From Pyropia yezoensis (Eukaryota > Rhodophyta > Bangiophyceae > Bangiales > Bangiaceae): DNA of 64,000 nucleotides. Of this stretch, positions 22,224 through 32,405 are shown piece after piece. The notes below the pieces were generated by a model, which made no database searches, had not been told where the DNA came from, and saw only the letters and a list, made by a program, of their open reading frames with translations. The DNA lies in the NCBI GenBank assembly GCA_009829735.1, contig CM020618.1, positions 12,940,568 to 13,004,567 of the forward strand, read 5' to 3'. Both the position numbers and the translations under genes were made by a program. Each line of letters opens with the position of its first letter. Within the stretch, counting starts at the first letter, position 1.

Positions 22224-23602
22224 GGCGGGCCGCCCTCCCTGCTACGACAGGCCGCAGTCGCCGCTTCGGTCCCCTCTGTGGCTGCTTACCACGACTGCCG
22301 CCAACACTGCCGCCGCTGCCGCCCCCGTAGCAGCTTCTGTTACTGTTGCCGCTGTCGCTGTCGCTGCTGCTGCTGCTGCTGCTGTCACTGTGGCTGCGTT
22401 CGCCTCTGCCACAAGCGGTGCACCCAACCACACCCTCAACCCCAGCGGCGCGAGCAACGGCGGTGGAGGCGGAACGGTTCACTGCCGTGGTGGCGATGGC
22501 GCCATACACCCGACGCCGCCCGCCGCCTCTCCCCCCAGGCCCCTGCCGCTACCCACCACAGTCACCGCCGTGCGTCCCCGCGCGGGAGAACAAGGAGCCG
22601 CTACGAGAATGCCGCCGCCTGACAGGAGGGGGCAGTGGAAGCGGCCGACGCCCGTCCCGCACGGGTGTGGCTGTGCGAGACGCGCCGAGGGTCGAGGCGG
22701 GGATCCGCACCACCCCACACCCCTCTTTGCGCACCCCCCCCCACCCCCCCCAAAAGCCCTCACACCGAGCGGGCGCCAGCGGCACCATTCTGGGCGGTGC
22801 GGGTCCCGGACAGCCAGTTGACTCCTGTGATTGCCTGACGCCGTTGAGGGGCCCCGCGGCGGCGTGGACTCGACCAGGAAGTGGGGAGCGGGAGCATCTT
22901 TTGCATTTCATCCCGGCGTCACAGGCTGATATCCAATGGGGTGGGCGGGCGGAGATTGGGGTGCTTGTCAGGGGCCGGCCTGTTTGGTGGCCATGATGGG
23001 GTGGAGGCTGAGAATATCCACTCAATTTGTGACAGCTGGACAGACGCAACAATCTCGATGAGTACGTGTAATTGTTCTATTCAGACCATACCTACGTGGA
23101 CTTTCATCGCGGGATGCCGTGCTCAAAATTCAAAAAAACAAATAGAGCCGTAGGCATCGGCACTGTGGTGGCTCGCCTGCACGGCTACAGTCGACCCCGC
23201 AGGAGTCGCGAGCAGGCAAAACGGTCGAGCTCTTTTGCCTCGTGGACCGCTCGACAGCGGCTCGCGGCCCCGCGCCACGCACAGACTGCCGTCGTGGTCA
23301 CCTCGGCCTGGGTACACGGCGCTCTTACCCGCTTTTTGGGGGGTGGGTCACGCTCGCTGCCATCCGCTTGCTTCCCAGCCGTTGCTCCCCTACCTTGCCT
23401 GCACACATCGGGTGTGCCTTTCCAACCCCGCGTACGCGTGTCCTCGCCCCACTGCTAGCACGTCGCGGCTTCCCCACTGGTCAATTGCTTCCCTCTACCT
23501 GCCCGCTGCCGCCTCGTTGCTTCTTTCCAGACACTCGCCATTCACCCGCACCGCACCTCTTCCGCTCGTCCTGAACCCTGTTTTCCTCTTCTTCACTTCA
23601 CC
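22224..23602. promoter_or_regulatory. divergent intergenic region, antiporter / ADIP-like gene
   Basis: About 1.4 kb between divergent starts. The left half (to about 22650) is codon-like Ala/Pro/Arg composition but shows no domain. The right half is less GC-rich and includes AT-rich patches near 23030-23150. Pyrimidine-rich sequence precedes the ATG at 23603. No RNA gene seen. Confidence 0.35.
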
Positions 23603-23802
23603 ATGCGCACCGCCGAGGAGGCGGCGGGCCCCGTCGAAGCCGCTGCCCCTTCTGCTGCGCGGCCCCCCGCCCGACCCCGGCGCCCCCCCCCCGCTCCCCA
23701 CGGTGCTCCTCCCCCTCCCCCTCAGGCCGTCGTGGCGGTCACCCCTCGTGGCGCCCGCGGCCGCGGTGGCAGAGGTGGCGGCGGTGGCGGTGGCGGTGGC
23801 GT

Positions 23803-23837
<35 letters not shown>

Positions 23838-25354
23838 GGGGTGGCGGCGGGGGTGGCCGCGACAGGCAGGGTCCCGTCACCGCCGGCGCCGGCACCCCGG
23901 CCTCTGCCGCGCCCCTGATGCGCTACCTCGAGACGCTCACCTCTGCTCCTGCCGCGGCGCTGTCGCGGGGGGATGTCCGCGGCCACGCAGACGATGGGTA
24001 CGACGCCTATGCTGCGGGGGCGGCGGCGGTGGGGGGGAGTGCCGCTGCGATGGAGGGGGTGGTGGCGCCGCCGCGCGCCGCGTCACGGGGCGGCGGCGGT
24101 GGTGGCGGCGGCGTTGGCGGCGCCTCCCGTCGGCGGGGGGAGCGGGAGCGGGAGCGGGAGCGGGAAGCCCGCGAGCAGGGCGCCGACGGCCCCGTCGGCG
24201 GCTGGGCGGGCGTCGCACCCCCCCCAGACATGCAAGACTATTTTGACGGCGGGGACAGCAACGGGTGGGGCGACGGCGAGGCGCCCACCTCCCTGACCGC
24301 CGCCATCGCGGAGGCGAACGACCAGCTGGGGCGGGCGGGCATGGCCCGCCGCCTGCCCACCCCCCACCCCCGTGGCGGCGGCGTGGGGCGCCACCGGGAG
24401 CTGGCCGCCGCGGCGGTCGCGGCGCTCCTCTCCACCCTCTCCCGGCTGGGTGCCACGACCGAGGCGGCTGCCGCGACGGGCGCGGCGCTGGAGCGGGAGC
24501 GCGCAACGGGCATTGACGCGGCGTCGCGGCTGAGCCGCGCCGACCGCCGCGCCGCGGCGGCGACGCGGGAGGCGGCGGCTGCCACGTCGGCGGCCGCCGC
24601 AGCGGCCGCGACGAGCGCGGCGGAGCTGGCAAAGGCGCGGGCCGCAGCCGACGCCGCGCGGGGAGCGCTGGCCAAGGCGGCAAGTCGGGAAGCATACCTC
24701 CTGGCCGACCGCCGAAAGCGAGAGGCCGAAGTGGGGGTCCTCAAGGACCGCCTGCACGCGGCACTGGCGGGCCGCCGGGGCGGCGGCGGAGGCGGGGGCG
24801 GGTCCGGCAGCGGACGCCAGACCATGACCATCCGCACTCCCGACGGTGGCGGCGCTGGCGGGGAATACATTGGGGTGGTGCGCCTCGTTGGCGCCGACCC
24901 GGCCGACAGCGACGCGGAGGTGCCACCCGGCGGTCTTCTCGACCGCCTGAGGGAGGGGGCGGTGACGGCTGCGGCGGCGCGCGAGGCAGGCCTCGCCGCC
25001 GAGGCCGATGACCTACGCGCAGGGCTGGTGGCAACCTACGAGAGCCTCGAGGACGTTGCGGTACGGGTGCCGCCGGTAGGTGGTGGCGGGGGCTGCGAGA
25101 ATGGGGGCACCCCGGGTGGCGGCGGCACGCCCGGCGCCCTCCTCGAGTCGTCCCAGCTGGAGCTCCCCTTTGCGCTCATCCACCGGCAGCTCCTCACCGC
25201 CGTCGACGCACACGCAGCGGCGGTGCACGCACACCTGGACTCCTGTGGGGGCGTGGGGGAAGGGCGGTGCGACGGCGGGTCGGGCGGGTCGGGAGGCGGG
25301 GGGCGCGCGATGTCCCCCGCATCTGACGGAGGGGTGTCCCCGCCGGGGCCGTAA
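23603..25354 (+). CDS. coiled-coil protein, ADIP (afadin/alpha-actinin-binding)-like (tentative)
   Basis: Single exon, 583 residues, ATG at 23603. The N-terminus is Pro- and Gly-rich, with a Gly run encoded near 23770-23865. An R/E alternation (RRRGEREREREREARE) lies at about 24130-24175. From about 24400 a long helical region follows: ELAAAAVAALLSTLSRLG, ALERERATGIDAASRLSRAD, then Ala-rich heptads and SREAYLLADRRKREAEVGVL followed by KDRLHAALAG. Near the end is LELPFALIHRQLLTAVDAHA. This order, a helical region ending in a basic rkrE-x-E...Lk-x-rL segment and then a late L-P-F/L segment, resembles the ADIP/SSX2IP family, which acts at centrosomes and cell junctions. Composition bias makes the match weak. 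A coiled-coil scaffold protein is the safe reading. Confidence 0.45.
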
Positions 25355-26885
25355 GGGACGGACGGGTGGACGGGATGAGCTGTATGTACGCGGATCGGGT
25401 GTCAACCCATGACGGACAGTGAGAACAAGGAGCCAGTCGAGCGGGGCCTGTCTGACTGGATCACAGCTGGTAGCATGGCAAGTAGGCCAGCTAGGATCAT
25501 CATGGCCTAAAAAGCTGACTATTCTCATGCCCGTAGGGCCGTGCCACACCGCCATCATGCCACTCTACCTCCAGGCTGACATGATAAAAAAGCAATGAAC
25601 TTCGCATTGGAGCAACACGGTGGGAAACCCACACTACAGGCATCATCGCAACAAAAACATCAAACAAACATAACACGAGCGGCGCCTTGAGTAAAAACAG
25701 AACAGACAAGAAGCCACAACAAACAGCCGCGCACATCTGGAAAGCCACACATCTGGAAAGCCTAGAACTCAGAAAAAAAGCACAGCAGTCACACAGCAGC
25801 GCCCCCGCCGATACGCTCCTGACTGCGACACTGGCGGCTTAACACCGGGGTGCGTCCATCCCTTCGCTGTGGAAGCTCCACCAGATCTCGCAAGCCCAGA
25901 CTCGATCAGTCTTGACACAAACACCACCTCATCGCCTGAGATGGTCGCCGCCCCTGCGATCTCACCCGCGCCCAACAGTCCCGCTGCAGTCGCACTCGCC
26001 TCGCCTGCACTTGTGGACCACCCACGCCGGTTATGTCCCGCATGGACGCCGAGCGACCCCTTCACGCACACCCTCGCCAAGCTCTGGATGCACGCCACAT
26101 CACCCCGCCGCGCACGCAGCTGCGTCCGTCCGACTCGCACGTGCTTGCCACGCGCGCCTCGATCGAGCTGGACCGCCCCACCTCACCGCGCCGATGCCCA
26201 CACTATGCCACGACCCCACCGCCAAGATGCACCTGAATGGCCCGCCGTCCGCTTCACACCACACAGCAGGTGCAAAACGCCGCGTTCGTCGCCACCGTCA
26301 ACGCCCCTTGCACCGTGCTGCCGCCCCGCCCGTCATCGTCATGTCAGACCGAAGCAGAATCGCGCCACCCACCGCACTCCACGTCACCACGGCACGCCGC
26401 GGCCATCCCCCCTCCCACACATTGCCACCCGCCCTACGCCAGCCCATGACCACCACCCAATGGTAGGAGGGAATCAGAGCGGCTCACTCAGCAGGGCGCC
26501 CTGCATCGAGATGGCCGCCCGCCCACAACCAACCTCATGGACAACTGCTCCGTCGGTTACTACCGTAGCTCGTCAACAACGCCAAATCGCGACCAGGACC
26601 GCCAGTACGGCCGCCATCAAGACCGCCACACGGACAGCGACCCTCCCCGTAGACAACTGCAGGAAGGTCAGAGCGGACACGAGCCCTGCAACCACACATG
26701 CCTCTTGTCGTCAGCACCAAGCTGCTCCACCACACACATCACCTGCACACCCCACCAGCCCCTGTTGCGACGCCTACCAGCCCCCGTCGCGACGCCCACC
26801 ACCCTGACCCACAACCCCCAGACCTTCGCCCACACCCTCCTCATCCACCCTTCCCTGCCTCCATCATCGTCCCACGATTCAGGCC
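25355..26885. other. convergent intergenic region, unassigned
   Basis: About 1.5 kb between convergent genes. At 25490-25800 the base composition drops to about half AT, with A-rich patches and a 16-bp direct repeat (cacatctggaaagc, near 25733 and 25748). At 25870-26880 it is C/A-rich with an open frame of 312 codons (25869-26807) rich in Pro, His, Thr and Arg that has no domain. Most may be the long 3' UTR of the zinc-knuckle gene or decayed mobile DNA. Confidence 0.3.
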
Positions 26886-28454
26886 CTAGGCAGTGGCCCG
26901 CGGGTTAGGGCACACAGCCGCACGATGCCCGACCCCGAGGCAGTTGTAGCACACGTTGCACTCGCGTGCGCGATGGCCGGGCTGGCCGCACTTGAAGCAC
27001 GCAGACGGGTCATGTGCATTGGGCCGCTCCGGACAGTCGCGGCTCCAGTGCCCGTCCTGGTTGCACCGGAAGCAGCTGCCGCCACCAGGGGCAGGAGCGC
27101 CCCGAAGGGCGCCATGTCCACCACCACCCCTGCCACCGCCACCGCCACCACCACCACCCATCCCACCTGCACCGGGGTACCCATACCCCGCAGCGGCGGC
27201 AGCCCCTTGCATGCCGTACATCGCCGCTGCTGAAGCATAAGGGTCCGCATACCCGCCAGCAGCGGGATTACGGTAGGCACCCGCCCCATAGGCCGCTTGC
27301 GCCTGCGCGTAGGGGTTGCCGTACTGGGCCGCCGCCGCCGCCTGCTGCTGCTGACCATACGCAGCGCGCATGCCCCACTGGGGGCCCGCCGCAGCCGCGG
27401 CAGCCGCGGCGGCCGCCGCAGCGGCGGCAGCGTGCGCATTATGAGAGCCTTGGCCGTTCCCCGTGTTCGGGCAGTCACGTGCAATATGACCGCCACCTGC
27501 GCAATTGAAACAGACACAAGACACGAATGAAGCAAAAAAACATCGCAACAATGCCAGCTGACACAAGAAGGGCGCGTTCAGTCAGTATGCAGGATCATAG
27601 AGAAAAACACCACCGCTCACAATACGCAAGCAGACAGGCGTCTACAATGAGAGATACGACAAACACAACAACACGCCATCAACAATACCGACAGAGATAA
27701 AACTGGAACAAGCAAACGTACCACCACAACGGAAGCAGGTGCGCAGGTGCACATCACGCATCGCATAATTGTCCCGTGAGCGCTTGGCATCGTGACGGCC
27801 CTCGTCCGCCCCCCAGCCCCCACCCTGCCCCTGATCCCACCCATACTGTTGCTGGCCATCATGGTGCCCACCCGACCCGTCATGCGGTTGCTGCTGGTAG
27901 TCATCATACCCACCGCCCCCGCCACCACCACCGCCACCCCCCCCCTCGCGGTCCCGCCCATCATCATGCGGCGCGTGACCGCCGTCGCCCCCACCCGAAC
28001 CATGACCCGCACCCCCACCAGAAGAACCGCGGCGAGCGGGGCTCACCGAGCGGGAGCGCGACCAAGAGCGAGAGCGCCGGCGCTTGCCCGCCGACACGTG
28101 GCCAACGCCATCGCCGTCGCCGCCCCCGTCGCCGCCGCCGTCACGACCGTCGCGACCGTCGCGGCCGTCACGGCCGTCACGGTCACCGTCCCGATCCCCA
28201 TCACGCTCGCCGCCACCGCCGGTGGCTTCGCAACCAGCCGGATGGGCATAGTCCCCGCCACCACCGCCGTCCCCACCGCCGTCACCACCATCACCGCCTA
28301 CCGCCGGCACGTCCCCCGACACGCCGTCGGCGGCATGGCCATCCCCGTGGGCATGCACGTCGGGAGCGGGCGCCCCGTCATTCACCGTCGGGCCGCTGTC
28401 CCCGTTCGGATAGTCCACGGGCGCGTCGGCCACAACGGCAGCGTCTTCGGCCAT
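26886..28454 (-). CDS. CCHC zinc-knuckle protein with RS-like segment
   Basis: Exons 28454-27722 and 27496-26886, donor GTACGT, acceptor GCGCAG, phase 1, about 447 residues. N-part: acidic and Gly-rich, with a (R/D)DG repeat run at about 28120-28205, then KRRRSRSWSRSRSVSPARR, an RS-type segment, and a Gly/His/Gln-rich stretch. Four CCHC knuckles (C-x2-C-x4-H-x4-C): the first, CFRCGGGGHIARDC, is created across the splice junction; then an Ala run and Tyr/Gly/Ala-rich linker (QWGMRAAYGQQQQAAAA); then CFRCNQDGHWSRDC, CFKCGQPGHRAREC and CYNCLGVGHRAAVC close to the C-terminus. Knuckles of this kind bind single-stranded RNA or DNA (CNBP/Gis2, zinc-knuckle SR splicing factors). A nuclear RNA-binding role is inferred. 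No RRM is present. Confidence 0.85.
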
Positions 28455-29082
28455 GGTCGACTCGCGTCAACGACACAACCGCGCAAGAGAGGATGGCAAG
28501 GAAAGGGTGTGCACAAGACACGGAGGTGGAAGGAAACAAGAGCGCACGAAGACAACGCGCACGGTTCGACGTTGCGGCCACGCGGGGAGGTGAAGTGCGT
28601 GGCGAGTGCGGTGACGTGCCCCGCACGCAGCCGCACGACACTGCGCAGCACACTGCGTTTGGGGGGGTGTGGCCAGGTGGTCTCCGTGGGGGGGAGAGGC
28701 CAGCTGGCCTCCATTTGAGCGGCGGCGGCGGCGGCGACGCGCGTGCCAGCGCTGCAGCGTGGAGGCCCTGAAAGTTGAATCGTCTTATCTTTGTAAGTAC
28801 CGTATGCATTATGTAGCATACGCCCTCTGGAAGCCGGCCCAAAAAGTACACGCTGGCTCGAGCCGAGTCTTCGAGACAGGGTGTCGAAAGCGGGTACAGT
28901 TTGCTGTGTCAGAGCGATCAATTGAGGGCATACCACGTGTCCTGATCTCTTGACAGCCTCCCCGCGAAGGCGGGTCTGTAGCGCGAATGTAAAATATTCG
29001 GTGACCTATGTGTCCAAATGGATGTCTATGGAGGCAAGGCCGCGTCAAGGTCGGCGTTTTGGTGTCGGCGAGCACTGATGTA
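28455..29082. other. upstream region of the zinc-knuckle gene
   Basis: About 630 bp between the start of the zinc-knuckle gene and the first hairpin element. It should carry that gene's promoter. GC falls sharply after about 28770, matching the start of mobile-element sequence. Confidence 0.35.
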
Positions 29083-30039
29083 CAGGGGGGGGACAGAAAT
29101 ATAGAAGCGACTCAATTTGGGGCCTCTGAACAGCACTTTTCCGTCACCCCCGGGACTTCGTAGGGGTACGACAGGATCGCTCTTTCTGCACACATACTAC
29201 GCAGTGGTGCTGCAGGGTCCCCCAGTGTGCATGAGAGGCCTCTTCTGCCATGTGCACGTGCTGAAAGAGGTCCATGAGGGCCGGAATCCTGTCTATAGAG
29301 AATATACGGCTACCATGGATGCCAGAGAGGCGGGGACGGCCAAAGAGCCCAACCGAGCACAGCATGAGGATATATGTATGTCATGTGTTCTGCAGGCACA
29401 GAGAATGGTGTTCGGAAACAACGTACGGTGCACCGACATCGTCTTTTGTAGTGTTCATATGATTCTGCAGAATCATGGCAGCTGTTGACCAGCATGTTGT
29501 TCTCTGTGAGACATCGTGTGAAGAACCAAGAGGCGGAGTGCTTCCGAACTCGCACACGGGAGTCATAGAATCTTCCTTCATCTTCCTAGTCAGCTGCAAG
29601 ACTCCTCGAGCACGGATATCACGCTTGGTAACGACATGTTGAAAACGACCCATGGCGGACAAGCAACGAAGCAGGGTAACGCACGCTGAGGGCACGCCGG
29701 AGAATTTATTTTGGCCTTTCTCTCTGTGCCTGCAGAACTCATGTTGCATATGTATCCTCATGCTCTGCTTGGGCTCTTTCGCCGTCCCCGCCTCTCTGGC
29801 ATCCATGGTAGCCGTATATTCTCTATAGACAGGATTCCGGCCCTCATGGACCTCTTTCAGCACGTGCACATGGCAGAAGAGGCCTCTCATGCACACTGGG
29901 GGACCCTGCAGCACCACTGCGTAGTATGTGTGCAGAAAGAGCGATCCTGTCGTACCCCTACGAAGTCCAGGGGGTGACGGAAAAGTGTTGTTCAGAGGCC
30001 CCAAATTGGGTCGCTTCTATATTTCTGTCCCCCCGCCTG
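29083..30039. mobile_element. hairpin (foldback) element A, ~320-bp inverted arms
   Basis: Left arm 29083-about 29405 and right arm about 29720-30039 are inverted copies, nearly identical over the outer 280 bp. The ends read CAGGGG...GACAGAAATATAG and its complement. Both ends are flanked by TA (gatgTA / TAcatac), consistent with a 2-bp TA target duplication as used by Tc1/mariner-like and other TA-targeting elements. The 315-bp centre is unique and has no transposase. The open frames in the two arms are mirror copies of each other and not genes. Non-autonomous foldback/MITE is the best description; the family is unknown to me. Confidence 0.75.
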
Positions 30040-30052
30040 TACATACACTGTA

Positions 30053-30459
30053 TGTCCCCCCCCCTGCGCAGTGGGGTCTAAAGGGGGACCACCGATTTCT
30101 TGCATTCCGGGTGTTTTCCGCTTGCGCAAGAATTTGCAACCCCCTCTCACGGCATGAAGGACGCCGATTTTGAGCACTTTCGTTGCTTTACGCTTGCAGT
30201 TGCCAGTTGCACAAGCCCGCATGGATGGTGCCCGTCTGCGCCGGAAGCGTACGACCCTCAGCTGTCTGGTGGTACCAGCAGAACAACGTGCGGGCTTGTG
30301 CAACTGGCAACTGCAAGCGTAAAGCAACAAAAGTGCTCAAAATCGGCGTCCTTCATGCCGTGAGAGGGGGTTGCAAATTCTTGCGCAAGCGAAAACACCC
30401 GGAATGCAAGAAATCGGTGGTCCCCCTTCAGACCCCACTGCGCTGCAGGGGGGGGGACA
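30053..30459. mobile_element. hairpin (foldback) element B, ~170-bp inverted arms
   Basis: Left arm 30053-about 30222 and right arm about 30288-30459 are inverted copies with a loop of about 65 bp. The ends are TGTCCCCCCCCCTG and CAGGGGGGGGGACA. Next inward is GCGCAGTGGGGTCT/AGACCCCACTGCGC, and further in is the stem CGATTTCTTGCATTCCGGGTG. No coding potential. Its right end is shared with the left end of element C (30446-30459). Confidence 0.75.
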
Positions 30460-31415
30460 AAAGTTTACGATCACCTGGAAACTGGGGCGTACCAAGTACG
30501 CACATGTTGTTTCCTTCTTCCCCCCCAGGGCGCGCACAGAGGTAGCAGAAGCCAGTTCTTTTGTCTCTATGGGAAGAGGAGACGTCCCTGGGTCCCTACA
30601 CACGTGTAACCATGCCTCAATTCTGCGCAGAAGCGGAAAGGTGGTTCATGTATGGCCACCCAGCGTTACCTCGAGCGCAGCAGTCTGGGCGGACACCTGG
30701 AGCGTAGGAAGACGCGGGAAGCCAGTCTGACAGCATGGGAAGGGTATAGGAAGTGTGTGGATGCTCTTGAGGCAAAAAGGCGCTCCGAGAAGCGCCGCAC
30801 CCGTTGTCCTTCGCCTTCTTCAGAGTTTTGTCTACGCTCTCATATGTCTAGCACGTCACCTCGAGGCGCTCCAGCCGGCCAATCCAAGAAGGTGGCGACC
30901 CGACATCCACTCGAAAACGAGAAACACGCCTTCCGACATCTTTCCTGACTGTCCGTAGTGCAGCCTTGTCCATCATTGGCGGTCACAGTTGGGATGTCAT
31001 GAAAGACGTATACCTTCGCGAAGCACAGAGCAAAAAAGCGAACGACGACCACTGATGGCCAAGGCTGCACTTTCTGATGCTTCCTTTTGCCTCTGGGGCA
31101 TACACAGACGTCCTATTCCCTTCCCATGCTGTCAGACTGGCTTCCCGCGTCTTCCTACGCTCCAGGTGTCCGCCCAGACTGCTGCGCTCGAGGTAACGCT
31201 GGGTGGCCATACATGAACCACCTTTCCGCTTCTGCGCAGAATTGAGGCATGGTTACACGTGTGTAGGGACCCAGGGACGTCTCCTCTTCCCATAGAGACA
31301 AAAGAACTGGCTTCTGCTACCTCTGTGCGCGCCCTGGGGGGGAAGAAGGAAACAACATGTGCGTACTTGGTACGCCCCAGTTTCCAGGTGATCGTAAGCT
31401 TTTGTCCCCCCCCTG
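30446..31415. mobile_element. hairpin (foldback) element C, ~300-bp inverted arms
   Basis: Left arm 30446-about 30785 and right arm about 31085-31415 are inverted copies, nearly identical over the outer 290 bp and more diverged inward. The ends read CAGGGGGGGGGACAAAAG and CTTTTGTCCCCCCCCTG, followed on the right by TACATACATACC. The centre (30786-31084) contains a further imperfect inverted pair (GTGCAGCCTTG at 30959, CAAGGCTGCAC at 31059). No transposase. It is similar in design to element A, but the arm sequence differs. Confidence 0.75.
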
Positions 31416-31450
31416 TACATACATACCTGCGCATTGCGTCTGCCTACGCC

Positions 31451-31657
31451 ATGGCCAACGTCAACGGGCTGACGAATTCGTCGAAGCGTGGCCCAGGCGT
31501 GGCGGCTGGCACGGTGCCGGTACCGCCTCTGTCGCCGTCGCCGTTGCCGGCAAGAGGTGTGGCACTCGGTAGCCCGACCGTTGAGAGCGCGGGGGACGCG
31601 CGCGTTCGCATCGCGCCGGTGGTGCTGCCATGTGGCGGTGCCCGCCGCCCCCCTTGA
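31451..31657 (+). CDS. short hypothetical ORF, possible first exon
   Basis: ATG at 31451 in the context TACGCCATGG opens 68 codons (MANVNGLTNSSKRGPGVAAG...), ending in a stop at 31655-31657. A strong acceptor (TTCTTTCTTGCAG, ending 31705) lies downstream in front of a longer open frame to 32074, so this may be exon 1 of a spliced gene; I could not find a donor that gives a convincing join. It starts 36 bp after hairpin element C, which may then lie in its promoter. Unrecognised. Confidence 0.25.
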   Translation: MANVNGLTNSSKRGPGVAAGTVPVPPLSPSPLPARGVALGSPTVESAGDARVRIAPVVLPCGGARRPP

Positions 31658-32370
31658 CCTTCCTCGCGCCTTGTCTTTGCTACGGCTGCTTGTTCTTTCT
31701 TGCAGACCCTGTCGGCCGCGGCTGGAGCTGGCCGCCGTGCCCCTCCCGCCCCCAGTCCTTCCCTGTCCATCCCAGCTGGCCTCCCTCACGGTGACCCTCT
31801 TCGCGACCGCCCCGGGGCGCTGCAACGGGGTGGGAGCACACGCTGGTCGTGGCCGTGGCGCGCCTCCCCCCACGGCGCCCACAGCGTGCGTGCTATTCCT
31901 CATCTCCCCTTTCCCTTGCCGGGTGCCGCTCCGCCACCATCCTCTCCGTGTCAGAGGCAGAGGCAGTCCATGTCCATCGGCGCACCCCCGCTCGGCGAGT
32001 GGGCGGACCGCCCCCGACGCAGCCAGGACAAGAGCAACACAGAGATAAACACAAAACGTAAGAGGCAATCGTGAGGACGTGCGGGCGGTAGGTAGGTAGG
32101 AGTGGTGGTCGCACGCGCCCGCAGCGCGCCCCCGCCGGCAGTGGCGGCCCGGCCGGCGGCCACTGCCGCAACGGCCGCGGCGCGGTGGTGGGCGTCGCCG
32201 CTGCCGCGGCGGGCCCGCCCCGCCCACGCGGCGGCGGCGCCCGCTGGGCTCTCTGTCGGAGAGGGGGGGGGGGGTAGGGGAGGAGGCGGCGGGGCCGCGT
32301 CGCTGGGCGGCCCCCCCCCCCCCCCCCGATGGGGGCTCCTCATCAGTGGGCGACACCGCCAGCCCCCTGC

Positions 32371-32405
<35 letters not shown>

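Noticed and set aside
25869-26807. 312-codon plus-strand frame rich in Pro, His, Thr and Arg
   Set aside because: No domain, C/A-biased sequence with few stops, and antisense to the probable 3' UTR of the zinc-knuckle gene.
28120-28205. CRISPR-like array from short regular repeats
   Set aside because: These are 9-bp coding repeats (Arg/Asp-Gly) in a eukaryotic gene; no spacers and no Cas genes.
29117-30004. Two similar open frames (starting MGPLN) on opposite strands
   Set aside because: They are mirror images encoded by the inverted arms of hairpin element A, not paralogous genes.
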